Source: Parasponia andersonii (taxonomy: Eukaryota > Streptophyta > Magnoliopsida > Rosales > Cannabaceae). Taken from it: DNA of 64,000 nt. Made by a program: the position numbers and the translations under genes. The notes beneath the pieces were generated by a model, which saw only the letters and a list, made by a program, of their open reading frames with translations, made no database searches and was not told the DNA's origin. Shown here piece by piece: positions 25,691 to 39,318 of this stretch (positions are counted from its first letter, which is position 1; every line of letters starts with the position of its first letter). The stretch spans positions 253,242 through 317,241 of the forward strand of contig JXTB01000250.1 of assembly GCA_002914805.1 (NCBI GenBank), given 5' to 3'.

Positions 25691-26332
25691 GAACTATATA
25701 TAGGACTTAAAAAGGGCAAAAAGTTATTTTATCCTCCCATGTAGGACTAGCTCAAACTCAAAAAGACATGCATGTTGTACAAGAAAGCTTCAATGATCGA
25801 AAAAAAAAAAAAGAAAAAAGAAAGAAACAAAAGCCCTTATTCATCTACGTAGATTATCATTTTGCAAGTATCAAACTATATATACTGGACCAAAGGAAAT
25901 AAAACTACAAAAAGGAAAAAGAAAGTACAGTTTAATTAGCGAAAATTAAATGTGTCCTTTTTTTTACGAGAGAGAAATTATTAATGTCATTAGATTGTTA
26001 TGGACAATGATCTTAGGGTATTTGCACCGCAAACTTAAATAAATAGATATGGGGTCCATTCTTTAAATTTACTTCTAAAACCAACACTCTATAGCTAGTT
26101 GTTAAATATGCGACCCTACGAAAACAAAGCAAAACTCTCTTGGCTTGACTTTAAAATTAAGACTCTTGCATACAAAATTATAAAATTAAATTAAGGAGTA
26201 ACGTAATCAACTCTATCTATCTTTTATCCGCTATAGCTTGCTTAGCTAGGACCACCAAAGTGCAACCTATAATTATGTGTACCCAAAATAACAAAGCCTT
26301 TCAGAATCTGTTTTCTGAAATCACAATCAAGA
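25691..26332. other. WRKY downstream region
   Basis: AT-rich DNA including the expected 3' UTR of the WRKY gene, which is transcribed leftwards. No other gene was recognised. Confidence 0.45.
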
Positions 26333-28277
26333 TCAAAAAAGTCCGGAATTATCAAACGTGAAGTTGGAGTCGAATTCACCGTGTCCAAACTGGAAATCCG
26401 GACCAATAGTTGGGGTGCCAGTGGCTGAGGTGACAGCCGAGATTATCTCAGCAATCTCAGACTCCGAACCCTGCTGATCAAAATTCTGGTGGTGATCAAC
26501 TCCAAATTCATGACTCCCGCCTTGTGACGCCGAGAAATAGTTGGTCCCAGAAGCCGCCGGCGACACAAACGAGGGAGAAAATCCTCCCACAAAACCGTCG
26601 TTGATCATCGAATTCGGCTCAAAATATTGACGAGGGTTTTCTTCGGCCTTTGGGATATTAAGATTCGAAGTGGACGCGAAGAGGTTGAACGATGAGGAGA
26701 TCAATGATGACTGGCCATCAAGATTATCTAGGCCTTCGGTGATGACTTTGAGGCCTGATTTGAAGTCGGAAAGCATGTGATCTTGTGTTTGTTGCTGAGT
26801 TTGTTCTAGTGGCTGGAGGAGGTTGTTTGGCGGATGAGGATGATGAGATTCTATGGTATTAGAAATATTAATTATGCTATTATTGCTTGTCGGTAGTTCT
26901 TGGTTTTGACCAGATGAGGCAGTTCCAAGAACGTGGGAAGCTTGGGTACACGTGTGCCTTCCACGGTACGTGATTTCGAAGATTGTCGAGTCTTCATCAG
27001 ATCGTTGAACTTGCTTTGTGGCCAAACAACCTTGAACATTTCGATGAGTGCACCTGTAATAGCCCCTGAAAATAACACAAAATGTAGTCTATTAATGCAG
27101 TGTTACAATGATATGGTGTTAATTACTTTGGTATCAGGAGAAAGGTTAAAAGTTTTTTTTTTTTAGGGGGGGGGGGGGTCATTAAAGGTTAAGGCTTCAA
27201 TCCAATACGGCAATATTAGTACGATATTTGCTGGTTTAACTGATTACATTTAATCAGTGGGCCGCCTAATTCAGTCCCCTTCACATATGTTTTTTCCTAT
27301 AGTATATATCTCTCTGGTTGAGCAAATTATGTGACGGTTTACTAATTATAATACTCGTGAGAAAGCAATAGGACTCAGATATTTTTAACTCGGTTGATAG
27401 ACGTTCATAAATGTCATCAGTAAAGGTCTATTCGAGATAGCGAGAGTCCATATACGGACAATAATGTGAATAACTCATGGACAATGAACGGCCACATATA
27501 TAAAAAGTTCTATATATCTATAGTACCTACATGACTTTTCTACTTTATGATGACAAGAGTGACATCTTGTGATTTCAGGCAGACCAAATTAAGTCGGACC
27601 TATTAATTTATGTGTGTGTATATATATATATATATATATCTTTTAGATGATATTACCTGGGATATTTGGCACCGAGAATGTCCTTTTGGCCATATTTCCT
27701 CCAGCTAAAGCCATCATCTAGAGGCCCTTCAAGTCCCATCCCGGGATCCACCCTCACTTGCTGTGTCCACCGTGGCAAACTCTTCCTGTTATATATATGC
27801 ATGTAATTATCATATATATATATATATATATGTAAAACCTTAATTAAATATCAAACTCTATAAGATAATGAAATGTAATATTATGTAAACAATAACATGT
27901 AAAAAAATCGTCTACCTCTTTCTAGAGCCAATATTATCTTTGTTGTCCTGGTCACGGTCAGAGTCCTCGCTCCTTGGACTTCCAGTCAAAGAAGGTGGAG
28001 ATTCGGACATCCGAACGGGAGCACCTGGGGATGGCTGCAGAGGATGATCTCCCGCCGGTAAGCTGGTCCAGTTGAGCATTGAGAGCGCCTTTTCATAGGA
28101 ACGTAGGATATTTTGGACCAAATACTCACGGGTTTCGTGGGAAGAAGAAGAAGATGAGGCCGAGGCGGCTGTATTGGCGGCGTTGAGATGGATTTGGAGT
28201 TGCCTCGCTAGCTCTTTCCCTCGTGTTAGCTCGTTCACCAGATTCTTTTGCTCCCAATCTCCCATGTTCTGATCCAT
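26333..28277 (-). CDS. group III WRKY transcription factor (WRKY30/41/53-like)
   Basis: Three exons on the minus strand, 28277-27916, 27785-27657 and 27065-26333, give 407 residues. The single WRKY domain holds WRKYGQK at 149-155 and a C-x7-C-x23-H-x-C zinc finger (C169, C177, H201, C203). That C2HC spacing defines group III. Intron 2 interrupts the domain inside the Arg codon of 'KYPR|GYYR', the classic position. The N-terminus (DWEQKNLVNEL ... REYLVQNILRSYEKALSMLNW) and 'SPPSLTGSPRSED' match the Arabidopsis WRKY30/41/46/53 clade, which acts in the nucleus on W-boxes in leaf senescence, salicylate and defence responses. A Ser-rich run lies at about residues 40-48; the C-terminal half is Gln/Asn/Ser-rich and looks like an activation region. 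I cannot decide the exact orthologue, so no symbol is given. Confidence 0.95.
27066..27656 (-). other. WRKY intron 2
   Basis: Minus strand CCCAG|GTAATA to TTTTCAG|GGGCT. It carries a G-homopolymer near 27166-27178 (C-run on the coding strand) and a (TA)n tract at about 27619-27639. Confidence 0.85.
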
Positions 28278-28642
28278 CTATGTATTTTATATATATATAA
28301 CTATCTAGTTAGATAATGTTTTATAGTATTTGTGTGTATTTATGGAGAAGCTAATTGATAAAGATGAGACGAAGTATATGGCTAGAGAATAGAGTTGTTG
28401 AACTAAAATTTGAAGTGGGACTTCTATAATATGTGAAGTTGTACTAACAAGTACTGTATTTTATGCAGCTATGAAATACCATGCTTTGTTTGATGACAAA
28501 GTATAACCTTTTGAGTACGTCTCCGGGTCTAGAGTAATGGTAAGCAATTATAAGTTTGTATTAAGTTTGGGGTGAATTAAGTGCGATGGGTTTAGCCCGT
28601 TTTTGAATCTGGGAAAATGAGGGAAAAGGAGAGAGAGAAAGT

Positions 28643-28648
28643 TTGACC
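28643..28648 (+). promoter_or_regulatory. W-box upstream of the WRKY gene
   Basis: TTGACC, the WRKY-binding core, lies about 370 bp upstream of the WRKY start codon. Group III WRKY genes are commonly auto- or cross-regulated through W-boxes. Occupancy is inferred. Confidence 0.4.
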
Positions 28649-28817
28649 AAGAAAATCCCGAGTAGATTTTCTTCATGGAGACTGGTCTTTGGTCGTAGGA
28701 ATAGGAGAGAGACAGAGAGAGAGAGGTTCAAAGAGTAAGAAGGTCTATGGCTGACCACTTCGCCTTAACAACATTACAACACTAAAAACTACCAAAATTA
28801 AAATGACATAATATAGA

Positions 28818-28862
28818 GTAATCTCTCTCTCTCTCTCTCTCTTATTTTCTTTCTTTCTCTTA
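28818..28862. repeat. (CT)n / pyrimidine tract upstream of WRKY
   Basis: About twelve CT units followed by TTTCTTTC. Together with GAGAGAGA runs near 28627-28640 and 28700-28722, it forms GAGA-type low-complexity DNA in the WRKY upstream region. Confidence 0.7.
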
Positions 28863-30763
28863 CTTTTGAGAATTGTGAAATTTATGAGGTATAATTAATA
28901 GAGTGAAAGGAGGGACAAGAATAGAAAGTCAGAGATGAAGCCAGGGAAGGAGACCAAGAATCTTCAAACTTAGTTCCGCGTTATTACTACTTCTACTTTC
29001 ACGTATGTAGTCTAATAAAAATATTGGAATGGAACTAGTTACGTCACCTTCAGACCTATGCTTACGTTAGAATCTAAATTTGGACTCGTTCGTCTAATTT
29101 AGTGGCTTCTGTGATACACACTACACATAGTTTGGTAAAGTCCGAGTCCACGCACTTTTTATGGAGCGTGAAAAACTCACTATACAACACTATATTCTCA
29201 TATATTTTAATAAGCCATATTACTTTTAAATAATACTTACGTTTATGGAATTAGATATTCATGCATTAATTATTTCTTCGTTAAGATTCAGAATATCCAA
29301 TTATTTAATTATTATATAATAAGTCAAGACACTCAGCTGGTTATTGAATAAGGATTGCCAATTTAGTACGAATTTTTTTTTTACCTAGGTGTAAGTATTT
29401 TTTTAAACCGTTAGATTATTATTTAATAGTAATTTAATAACTATAATAAAATATTATTAATATTATTTATTTTTTATACTTTTTATAATAAAAAAATATA
29501 CATAATAAATTTTTATTATCTAAAATGATATTTATATATAAGTAAAAAAAAAAATACTTACTGAATTAGTGTTTATTAGTATATTACACTATTTTTTTTT
29601 GGTACGTGTTTTTCTGCTCTTTTGAAGATTGCAATTCTCTCTCTTTAATGTTTTCTTTTTTGGTTCATGTTACATTTTTTCTTCTTTTTTTGATTGAAGG
29701 TTCTTTTTACTACAGATTAAGCAAAAATGTATGTAACTTTTGAGTGTTAAAGCTATATATACTTTGTGGAGGTATATGACTACTTTTGAAACACGTATGT
29801 AAGACTCTACTTGTATATCATGAACCTCTTTTAACTTGATGCTTCGATTTCTTTATTACAGTTAACCAACACATGGCCATGGCCCTTTTTTTTTTTAATT
29901 TCAAATACATGAAAGAATATGGAATAGAGTAAACATACTATTCATTCCACCAACTTAAATTTAGAGCCGTACCTACACGGGCTTTCAGCAAGCGCGTGGA
30001 AATAACTATGGTGCAGAAACACCCTTGAAATTGCGACTTAAGCACCTTTTTGTGCATGGCTTAGACATGCTCTATTTTAAACATTATGCATATTCCTTCT
30101 TTCTTCTAAATAATTGGAAATACATAACCTAACAATATTGATATAAACGTGGGCTGATATTTAATTGAAGTCATTGAATATACATAGTATAAGGAATTAG
30201 CAAATAGAATCTATTAAAGTTGGGTTCGTCCATGTGAGGGCTGCTAATGTGTTGGCCTGGTTCATGCACAGTCTTTATTTTTATAGTTTCTAGAACATTT
30301 CTTAATGTTTGTGTTGGGTGCTTTCAAAAAGAAATTTACTTTATTTTCTGTCAACCTTAATGATACAGAACCTCTGCACCATCCCCAATTGGTCAATTGC
30401 TAGATTGATTAGTTATTGTTAATTGCCATAATATTTGGACTTCGCCTTTGAGATCAGTACAGATTTGTCGTCTTCAAAAAGATCTATGATCAAATGGATT
30501 ACATTGTATATGTTTGATCAAGTTGCTTTTTTTTTAATTCAATTTTAAGTTTTTTTAATTCCATGATATGATCTTTACAAGTACGATAGAAACCTCTTAA
30601 AATTGATATACAATCCACTGTGTAACTAACGCTCTATTTGGTAGAAAGGAAAAAACAAAGGGAGAGACACGGAAAAAAGAGGATGAAGAGAAAACATGTA
30701 AAATAGAAAGTAAGTATATTTTCTCTTTATTTGTTTGGGATAAAAGAAAGAAAGAAAATTAGT
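28863..30763. other. intergenic region right of WRKY
   Basis: No gene was recognised apart from the distal WRKY upstream sequence. A short TIR element sits at 29352-29578. A segment beginning GCTCTATTTGGTAGAAAGG at about 30630 resembles a MITE end but runs into the gap at 30764. Confidence 0.5.
29352..29578. mobile_element. small MITE with T-rich inverted ends
   Basis: The left end reads GATTGCCAATTTAGTACG then a T-run, ACCTAGG and AAACCGTTAGATTA. The right end in reverse complement reads AAACACTAATTCAGTAAG then a T-run and ACTTATAT. The interior is almost pure A/T. The same termini recur at 22198-22335. No clear target duplication was found and the superfamily is unresolved. Confidence 0.5.
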
Positions 30764-30995
30764 NNNNNNNNNNNNNNNNNNNNNNNNNNNNNNNNNNNNN
30801 NNNNNNNNNNNNNNNNNNNNNNNNNNNNNNNNNNNNNNNNNNNNNNNNNNNNNNNNNNNNNNNNNNNNNNNNNNNNNNNNNNNNNNNNNNNNNNNNNNNN
30901 NNNNNNNNNNNNNNNNNNNNNNNNNNNNNNNNNNNNNNNNNNNNNNNNNNNNNNNNNNNNNNNNNNNNNNNNNNNNNNNNNNNNNNNNNNNNNNN
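30764..30995. other. assembly gap (232 N)
   Basis: A run of N replaces the outer part of the left LTR of the following element. From the other LTR, about 350 bp should be missing, so the gap size is only an estimate. Confidence 0.95.
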
Positions 30996-33043
30996 ATCGA
31001 AATCATCCTCATACATCAACTCAGTAAATATACTACTAATGGCTAAATAAATTTGACTTAGAAAATGAGAAAATGATACAGAGTACGAACCAACCAATGA
31101 AGAGAACTGGAACTGTAAGCATATGCCAAACATATTTGCCAAGCCACACGAATATCTATCACAGAATAATTTGACACCTGAAAGGGGAAGGAAGTAGGGA
31201 GTGAGCACGTGAATGCTCAGTAGAAAACTCAATTATCTTTTTGGAAATAATATTTTTCGTAATTCTCAATACAACTGCATGGTTAGTAGTTCTGGAAAGC
31301 ATTTTAATAACTATGAAGCATTCGAAACATATATAGGAAATATTTACAGAAAATCATGCTCGAAGCAAAATCAGATATATATCCAGGTTAAAACAGATAG
31401 AAAACCATAATAAAACAAGTATAGTGCATATCATATAAATCAACACATTACATGAGTTCTCATCCTCTCATCACAACTAGAGCAACTTATACTACATATA
31501 TTGAGTACTCTCTGCCTGACATCTATCTCTGAAAACCGGAGGGATATCCATGTGTCAACTCCGACCAAACCGGAGGGGCACCGAATGCCTACGCCTACCG
31601 AATGGAGATAGTCAGAAAACAAACCCCACACGGGTTTACCGGCTCTCACCAAAGGCGAGTGTACTAGTCCGCCTACTACAACACCGTGATGCCTAAGACG
31701 ACTCTCATACATGATCGTATGAAATGTGCAGTATATATAGAGTCTCAAACAACCATGCAGTAGTTTAACATTCTAGATATGCTCTGATTTTTAATCAAAA
31801 TCTATTTTGTACTTTAAAATCCAAAAATACAGTTTCTATGGTTTTACCAAATTCCAAGTATAAAAACTTGTATAAAATCATATTTAAAAATATCTAGAGT
31901 AGTCTACAATGTTTTACAAATTCATAGTTCATTAAAATAATTATTCAAATAATTCAATTTAATAAATCACGAAATTTCATTTTCAGAATAAATTCCAATT
32001 TTAATGTAAATAATAGAAAACAAGGAAATTGAATCCCCTACCTCAATTGAGTATTCAAATAGTACTACGGAGTTATGGAGAAAGTTTGACGTCATTCAAG
32101 TATCATTTGGAATGACGGGCATCGTTTTAGAGCCTTTGATCGATAGGTTTGAAAACTCGATTTTCAATCGAAGCTTCAGATCGTTAAAACGGACTTCACC
32201 ACTGAATTCAAAGCACCCAAAGATACGAGGTTAGACATATAATTCAATTGATTCGGGCTCGGGCCGAACTCGGATCCACGGCACGCAAAACGAGACGATC
32301 TAAGCCGTTAGATTTAGATTTTCTTGCCCGTCACCAAATATAGACAATATATATACATATATATATATATATCAAAATTTTTGTTTTCACGAGTATATCA
32401 AAAAAATGAGGTTTATTTTACGATCCAATGGTCGGATTGAAAAATTTAACAATAAAACAAAAATAGCTCAAAATTAACAAAAGTGACAAGATTCAATCCG
32501 GATAATATTGAGTCAAGATATATATACCATGTTGAAGATCGTGACGAGACGACCCAACCGATTTCATGGCGAAACGTCACCGGAATCGGCACCGGCATTG
32601 GAAAATAGATCACGGTTTCTATGCATCATCGACAGCGAACGGGACGTCGTCAGGCAATGGGGACGGTGGCCGAGGATTGTCTGGCCTCCAGCTGTCGACC
32701 GCAGTTGGTGGCGGTACTCGACGATGCTGGGAAGGCCTTCGACGGAGCTTCGCCGATTTTTCAAGTCTTGGCCGAAAAATCACGGGAGAGAGAGAAGGAG
32801 CTGAGGGGAAGATGCAGGCCACGTGTTTGCCCTTAAATGGGCAGTGCAATTTTTTTAAAAATTGCACATAAGTCCCTAATTTTAAATTTTGATTTCAAAA
32901 TAGTCCTTTACTTTTGCAAATTAGTCCCTCTATCAAAATTTCTTTCAAATTAACCCAAAATTTGAATTTTTAATTCAATATATATATATTTATATATATT
33001 TCAAAAGACTAAAATACCCTTCCAAAATTTTAGGGGTTTTACA
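30996..33043 (-). repeat. 3' LTR of the LARD element (outer part lost in gap)
   Basis: It aligns with 37327-39318 almost throughout. It includes a GC-rich block at 32540-32830 that can look like a small gene in several frames but is present in both LTRs, so it is element sequence. It ends GGGGTTTTACA, followed by the purine/pyrimidine tract. Confidence 0.88.
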
Positions 33044-34608
33044 TCATCCCCCCCTTAAAAGAATTTCGTCCCAAAATTCAAAAACAACAGAGGAACAAAT
33101 AAAACAACGAGGGATAATAGTCAAAAGAGAGTGAACCACACCCCAACGTCGCACAAAGTATGTAATAAGGACGTTCACAAAAGATATGGAATTGCAATAT
33201 GACTTATCAATAGGCATAAGGCCTTGATATAAGAGTTAGGAATCGTCAACTCCAAATTGGTAATTATTCGCAGAAGAAGTAGCCTTAATAAGGTCTAGAA
33301 GTCAAAAACATAGGACTTCTATAATCAGGACAGTGATTGTTAGGCACCAATACAGTATAGCAGATCAAATGTCAGGTATGTACAATACTGTCCCTAGATC
33401 ACAACCGATCAATAATACACTGGGACAATTCTATTTGTCTACAGCTAAAATTGGTCCTAATCAATCATTGAGTCCAAAGACTCTAACAAGATTCTTTATC
33501 AATACAGGATAATACTCAATAAAGTCTCAAGTGGAAGACAATTATACTTGTGTTACACCACACACAAGATAGACGAGTTCATAGGTCAAAAATGACAACA
33601 AGAGTACAATGACATAAGTCATTTACCGTTCCTCATAACGAGCGAGTAACAACCACGTACGCAAGACATTTCTAGTCAAGGACAAGACCAGAATCACTAT
33701 GATTGGAAATCTCCAACATAAAAGCAGTTCGCACAACAAATGCCAATAGAATCACAACAGTTCAAGCCTATAAAATACACGTATCCAAATAACAAATATT
33801 ATCCAAAGACTCCCCAAGTCTTTTATCCAAGGTAATATCATAGGTTATTAACTCATACCACAATTAAACCTAGAGACTCTCCAAGTCTCTTTGTCCAACA
33901 TAGGATTATAATAACAATCCCAATTCATCAGTCATCTCCAAAGACTTGCTAAGTCATTGGTACAAGGAAAAGTCATATAGAAATGACTAAATACCAAATA
34001 TGCAAATACAACCAGTGCCAATACTACAATGCCCTAGAAACAGGATTTCAATAGAATAGTTCGTCTCCGCGGTAACGCCTGTCTTCTATCTAACCTCATT
34101 TCATTTTAAAAATCATGAATAATTTTTCAAAAATATTTTTTGAAAATATACGACACAAAATTAGGGGCATATAGGAATACTACACCAGTTCACAATAAAG
34201 TCTTACCTTGGCCATAGGTAAACCAAACTTGAACTTCAAGAATTCCTTTTTTTTTACATATAGTAGCAAGAGTTCAATAACTCTCTGTATAGACTTATGA
34301 GTGATCTGATCTTTATGCCATCAATTATAACACCATAATGATGCTTGGATCTAACTCAAATCAAGTAATGAGTCACAAACTAAACCCAGTACTAACAAAC
34401 TCAATAATGACTCTAATCCACAACAGATTATAACAAGAGTCTCCAATAATCTCCAAAAGTCAGTACAAGCAAAGCACCACAAGTAGTACTCACTCATTAA
34501 CGTCAAGAGGGAATACATCGACAAGATTGATTCTTGTCATCATCAGTCAATCAATTTCGTGTTTAACATACCAGTTCCACTTATTATGTTGAGTAAGTAG
34601 GACAAGAA

Positions 34609-34648
<40 letters not shown>

Positions 34649-36973
34649 GATCAAACTATCAAGCACTTAAAACATGACAATTTCTTTTAAATCATAGATA
34701 AGTATAATAGAAGTTTTTCTCAAAATTTCAAGGTTTTTCAAAAATTCTCGAACATATCTTCAATATATTTAAAAGCATATCTTCTTTTCATTAGAAAATC
34801 ACACTATGCAAATAATTTCCCATGATTCTTTATTATTGAAAAAAAAAAACTTTAGGTAATGTTTTAGTGAGACTTCCTTTGAGCTTTATAACTTTGAAAT
34901 ATCATATTCTGACAATTTTATTAAAAGCAATCTCGAAAAATATTTTAATGATAGGAAGAACCTATAAAGGAGTTTAGAAAATATTAGAGTGTGTCAAGCG
35001 TTTTTTTTTTTAATAGCCTCACCCAACTTGTCAAGCATATTAATCTATAGCTCATATATATTTGAAAATCCAAATTTCACAAATCGAACAATTTAGATTT
35101 TCAATTTCAAGAAAGATACCATGCACCATTTTGCACTACCTAAATCTCTCCAATGCTTAGGTATTCAAAACCAAAATAATTTTATTTAAAAACTCAAATA
35201 AAATGTCACTCCAAGTCTCCAATATTAGGAGTTCTCAACACTCAGGATATAAAATCAATTTAACCACACAAGTGCTTAATTATCCAATTGAGACAAATAA
35301 TGCAAAGTTAATTCCACTTAACTTACTAACTCAACAAACAAGATATTTATGGCATACCAAAGATTTAACAATTCAATAATTACTAAAATCATACATAGCT
35401 CAAATAAACAAGCCACATATACATAATGAAAAACTTAGAAGGGTAACTAAACTCTTGCAGTAAGACAAATAGGGTCATGACAACAAAATTTCATAAAGCT
35501 TCCAAATAAGTTTTGAAAATATGAAAGTTTTCAATTTATGTAAGGTTCCAAACAAATCAGCATAACAAATTTTCTTAGTAAAATTCTTGTAACAAGATAT
35601 CATACATTTGACTTTTAGGAATATATGCATAAATTTTCAAAAATTTATATGCATACTTCACTAAATCACACCAATGATTTCTTTTAAAAATTCAAACTTT
35701 TTGCCAAAAGTTACCACATAATTTTTACTATAAACTTTTTATGTTTATTTTCAAGTCAATTTGTAAATTTATTATCGAAAGCTTCCTTTAGATTCAAAAT
35801 CATGCGACAAGTAAAAACTCAAAAATTTTAGCAAGAGTCTCTACTATATTCAAAACTAGAAAGAAAATATTTAGAAACTTTATTTCTAAATTAACACCAC
35901 TAAATATGTAATGAGACCTCACTAGTACTATAACTAGTTTTTAAGTAAAGTAATTATCTAAATTTTATATTCCTGGCCATTTCATAAACGATAAATTCAA
36001 GTGGCATTATTAATTTTTAAAACCATATATTCCTCGAAAAATATAAATTATATACACCCAACTATTTTTCAAAATTAAGACGTATATGGTTTCTTTGAAA
36101 ATAAAAATGATACATTGGTCGAATGTAAACATCTACCTCATGCAGAACCAATTTTTTATTAATTTGAAATTTTCCAAAGTTTCAAGATCAATTAATCAAC
36201 CTTATATCTAATCCAAATTTAAATTTTACAAAAATGTCTACATTTAAGGGCCACATAAATAAATTTGACAAAACTAGTACAATGCAACATTCAAGTAAAC
36301 ATAACATATCATATCAATTTATTAATCAATTAGATTCCACTAATTCAAGAATTTTCTTACAAAAATTAAACTTGGTAAGACTAGAAAAGAACATTTTTTT
36401 TTACCAAGTTCATGTTATTAAATCATCTCATGAATGCAAACTAGCATGTCATATCCACTAACATGTCCAACTGATGTATGATAGAAAGTTACAAAAACAC
36501 ATTACCAGATACTTAAACTGGTTATGTATACACAAATAATTTCCAAGAGATTCAAATTATAACATCACAAGCACAAATGATGTCAAGTTATGCTAAAACA
36601 AGACACTGAAATTATTATTTTAGAACCTATGAGGTTCATATAGCTTATCACAGTAATGGACATAGGAGTACAAGAATAAATGTCCATTTGAATTTAGGAA
36701 TTTTGACAAGAATAGATTTCACTAGTCTCGTGTCATCCCCGACACTTCTGAGACAATAATTTCAAGGGGTATAACCATCCCAAGGATACCAGAGTTTCAC
36801 TTTAAGGAGATAAACAAAGGATTAGAACGAATCAGAGTAAAGTCAATATATTTAGCCAATTCCTAAGTGATATATGAGGTATTTGTCAAACAATTTTCAA
36901 AATTCTTTTTAAACATCAAACTATCACAGACAAGATCCTAGACAGATCTGAAGCCGTGCTCTAATACCAAAAT
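33044..36973 (-). other. non-coding interior of the LARD element
   Basis: AT-rich with no recognisable protein. It holds a (TA)n array at about 34611-34645 and, in the first 1.5 kb, numerous short hairpin-forming repeats such as TAGAAGTC/GACTTCTA near 33296-33325. It also has three spaced AGACT...AGTCT hairpins between about 33805 and 33965. These could be packaging or structural RNA elements, or simply low-complexity background. Confidence 0.5.
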
Positions 36974-39318
36974 TGTCACAACCGAAAATCCAAGGCCAGA
37001 ACTTTTAGTAAATTTAAGTAAAAACAGTGATAAACAAAAATTTCTAAAATTTTCAGAAAAAGTCGAGTACTTAAAATTTAAATTTTAGTCCTCAAGAATA
37101 AGTAAATTTTAATATTGGACCAACTCGAGAAATTATAACATTATCAACTAGTTTTAAATTTCCAAGATATTTTTAATTTTAAATTGAGAGAAATGATAAA
37201 TAATAAATTTTAAAAACTTTTTATTAATAATTAAGTTTAATGAAAGTGTTCAGTTTAAAATCATAGGCCCATAGTTAAAATAATTTTCATAAAATCTTTT
37301 CTATGTCTAAGTACTCGATTAAATATCGAAATCATCCTCATATATCAACTCAGTAAATATACTACTAATGGCGAAATAAATTTGACTTAGAAAAAGAGAA
37401 AATGATACAGAGTACAAACAACCAATGAAGAGAACTGGAACTGCAAGCATATGCCAAACATGTTTGTCAAGCCACACGAATATCTATCACAGAATAATTT
37501 GACACCTGAAAGGGGAAAAAAGTAGGGGGTGAGCACGTGAATGCTCAGTAGAAAACTCAATTACCTTTTTAGGAAAAACCTTTTTCGTAATTCTCAATAC
37601 AACTGCATGGTTAGTAGTTCTGGAAAGTATTTTAATAACTATAAAGCATTCGAAATATATATAGGAAATTTTTACAGAAAATCATGCTCAAAGAAAAACC
37701 AAATATATATCTAGGTTAAAATAGATAGAAAACCATAATAAAACAAGCATAGTGCACATCACATAAATCAACACATAACATGAGTTCTCATCCTTTTATC
37801 ACAACTAGAGCAACTTATACTACATGTATTGAGTGCCCTCTGTCTGACATCTATATCTGAAAACCGGAGGGACACCCATATGTCAACTCCTACCGAATCG
37901 AAGGGGCACCGAATACCTACGCCTACCAAATGGAGATAGTCAGAAAACAAACCCCGCGCGAGTTTACGGACTCTCACCGAAGGCGAGTGTACTAGTCTAC
38001 CTACTACAACACCGTGATGCCTAAGACGACTCTTATACATGATCGTATGAAATGTGCAATATATATAGAGTCTCAAATAACCATGCAGTAGTTTAACATT
38101 CTAGATATGCTCTGATTTTTAATCAAAATCTATTTTGTACTTTAAAATCCAAAAATACAGTTTCTATGGTTTTACCAAATTCCAAGTATAAAAACTTGTA
38201 TAAAATCATATTTAAAAATATCTAGAGTAGTCCACAATGTTTCACAAATTCATAGTTCATTAAAATAACTATTCAAATAATTCAATTTAATAAAATCACA
38301 AAATTTCATTTTCAGAATAAATTCCAATTTTAATGTAAATAATAGAAAACAAGGAAATTGAATCCCCTACCTGAATTGAGTATTCAAATAGTACTATGGA
38401 GCTATGGAGAAATTTTGGCGTCATTCGAGTATCATTTGGAATGTCGGGCATTGTTTTAGAACCTTTGATTGATAGGTTTGAAAAATCAATTTTCAATCAG
38501 AACTTCAGATCGTTAAACGGACTTCACTACTGAATTCAGAGCGCCCAAAAATACTAGGTTAGATATATAATTCAACTAATTCGGGCTCGGGCTCGGGCTG
38601 AACCCGTGCCCACGACACACAAAACGAGACGATCTAAGCCGTTAGAGTTAGATTTTCTTGCCCGTCACTATATATATATATATATCAAAATTTTTATTTT
38701 CATGAGTATATCACAAATATGAGGTTTATTTTACGATCCAACGGTCGGATTGAAAATTTTAAATATAAAACGAAAATTGCTCAAAATTAACAAAAATGAC
38801 AAAATTCAATCCGGACAATATTGAGTCAAGATATATATACCATGTTGAAGATCGTGATGAGACAAGGTGAACCCAACCGATTTCATGGCGAAACGTCGCC
38901 GGAATCGGCACCGGCATCAGAAAATAGATCGCGGCTTCTATGCATCACCGGCGGTGAACGGGACATCGTCAGGCAGCAGGGACGGCAGCACGAGGATCGT
39001 CCGGCCTCCAGCTATCGACACCGGTTGCTGGCGGCACTCGACGATGCTGGGAAGGCCTTCGACGGAGCTTTGCCGGTTTTTCAGGGCTTGGCCGGAAAAT
39101 CGCGGGAGAGAGAGAAGGAGCTGAGGGGAAGATGCAGGCCACGTGTCTGCCCTTAAATGGGTAGTGCAATTTTTTTAAAAATTGCACATAAGTCCCTAAT
39201 TTTAAAATTTTATTTCAAAATAGTCATTCAGTTTTGCAAATTAGTCCCTCTATCAAAATTTCTTTCAAATTAACCCAAAATTTGAATTTTTAATTCAATT
39301 TATATATATATATATATA
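36974..39318 (-). repeat. 5' LTR of the LARD element (outer end lost at N 39319)
   Basis: It begins TGTCACAACCGAAAATCC on the + strand, directly right of the primer-binding-like site. It is homologous to the left LTR up to the (TA)n at 39300-39318. The last roughly 60 bp, including the TTTTACA terminus, are absent because of the single-N join. Confidence 0.88.

Noticed and set aside
32508-32871. Overlapping gene-like frames in a GC-rich block
   Set aside because: The same block recurs at 38821-39187 inside the other LTR. It is LTR sequence of the LARD element, not a host gene.
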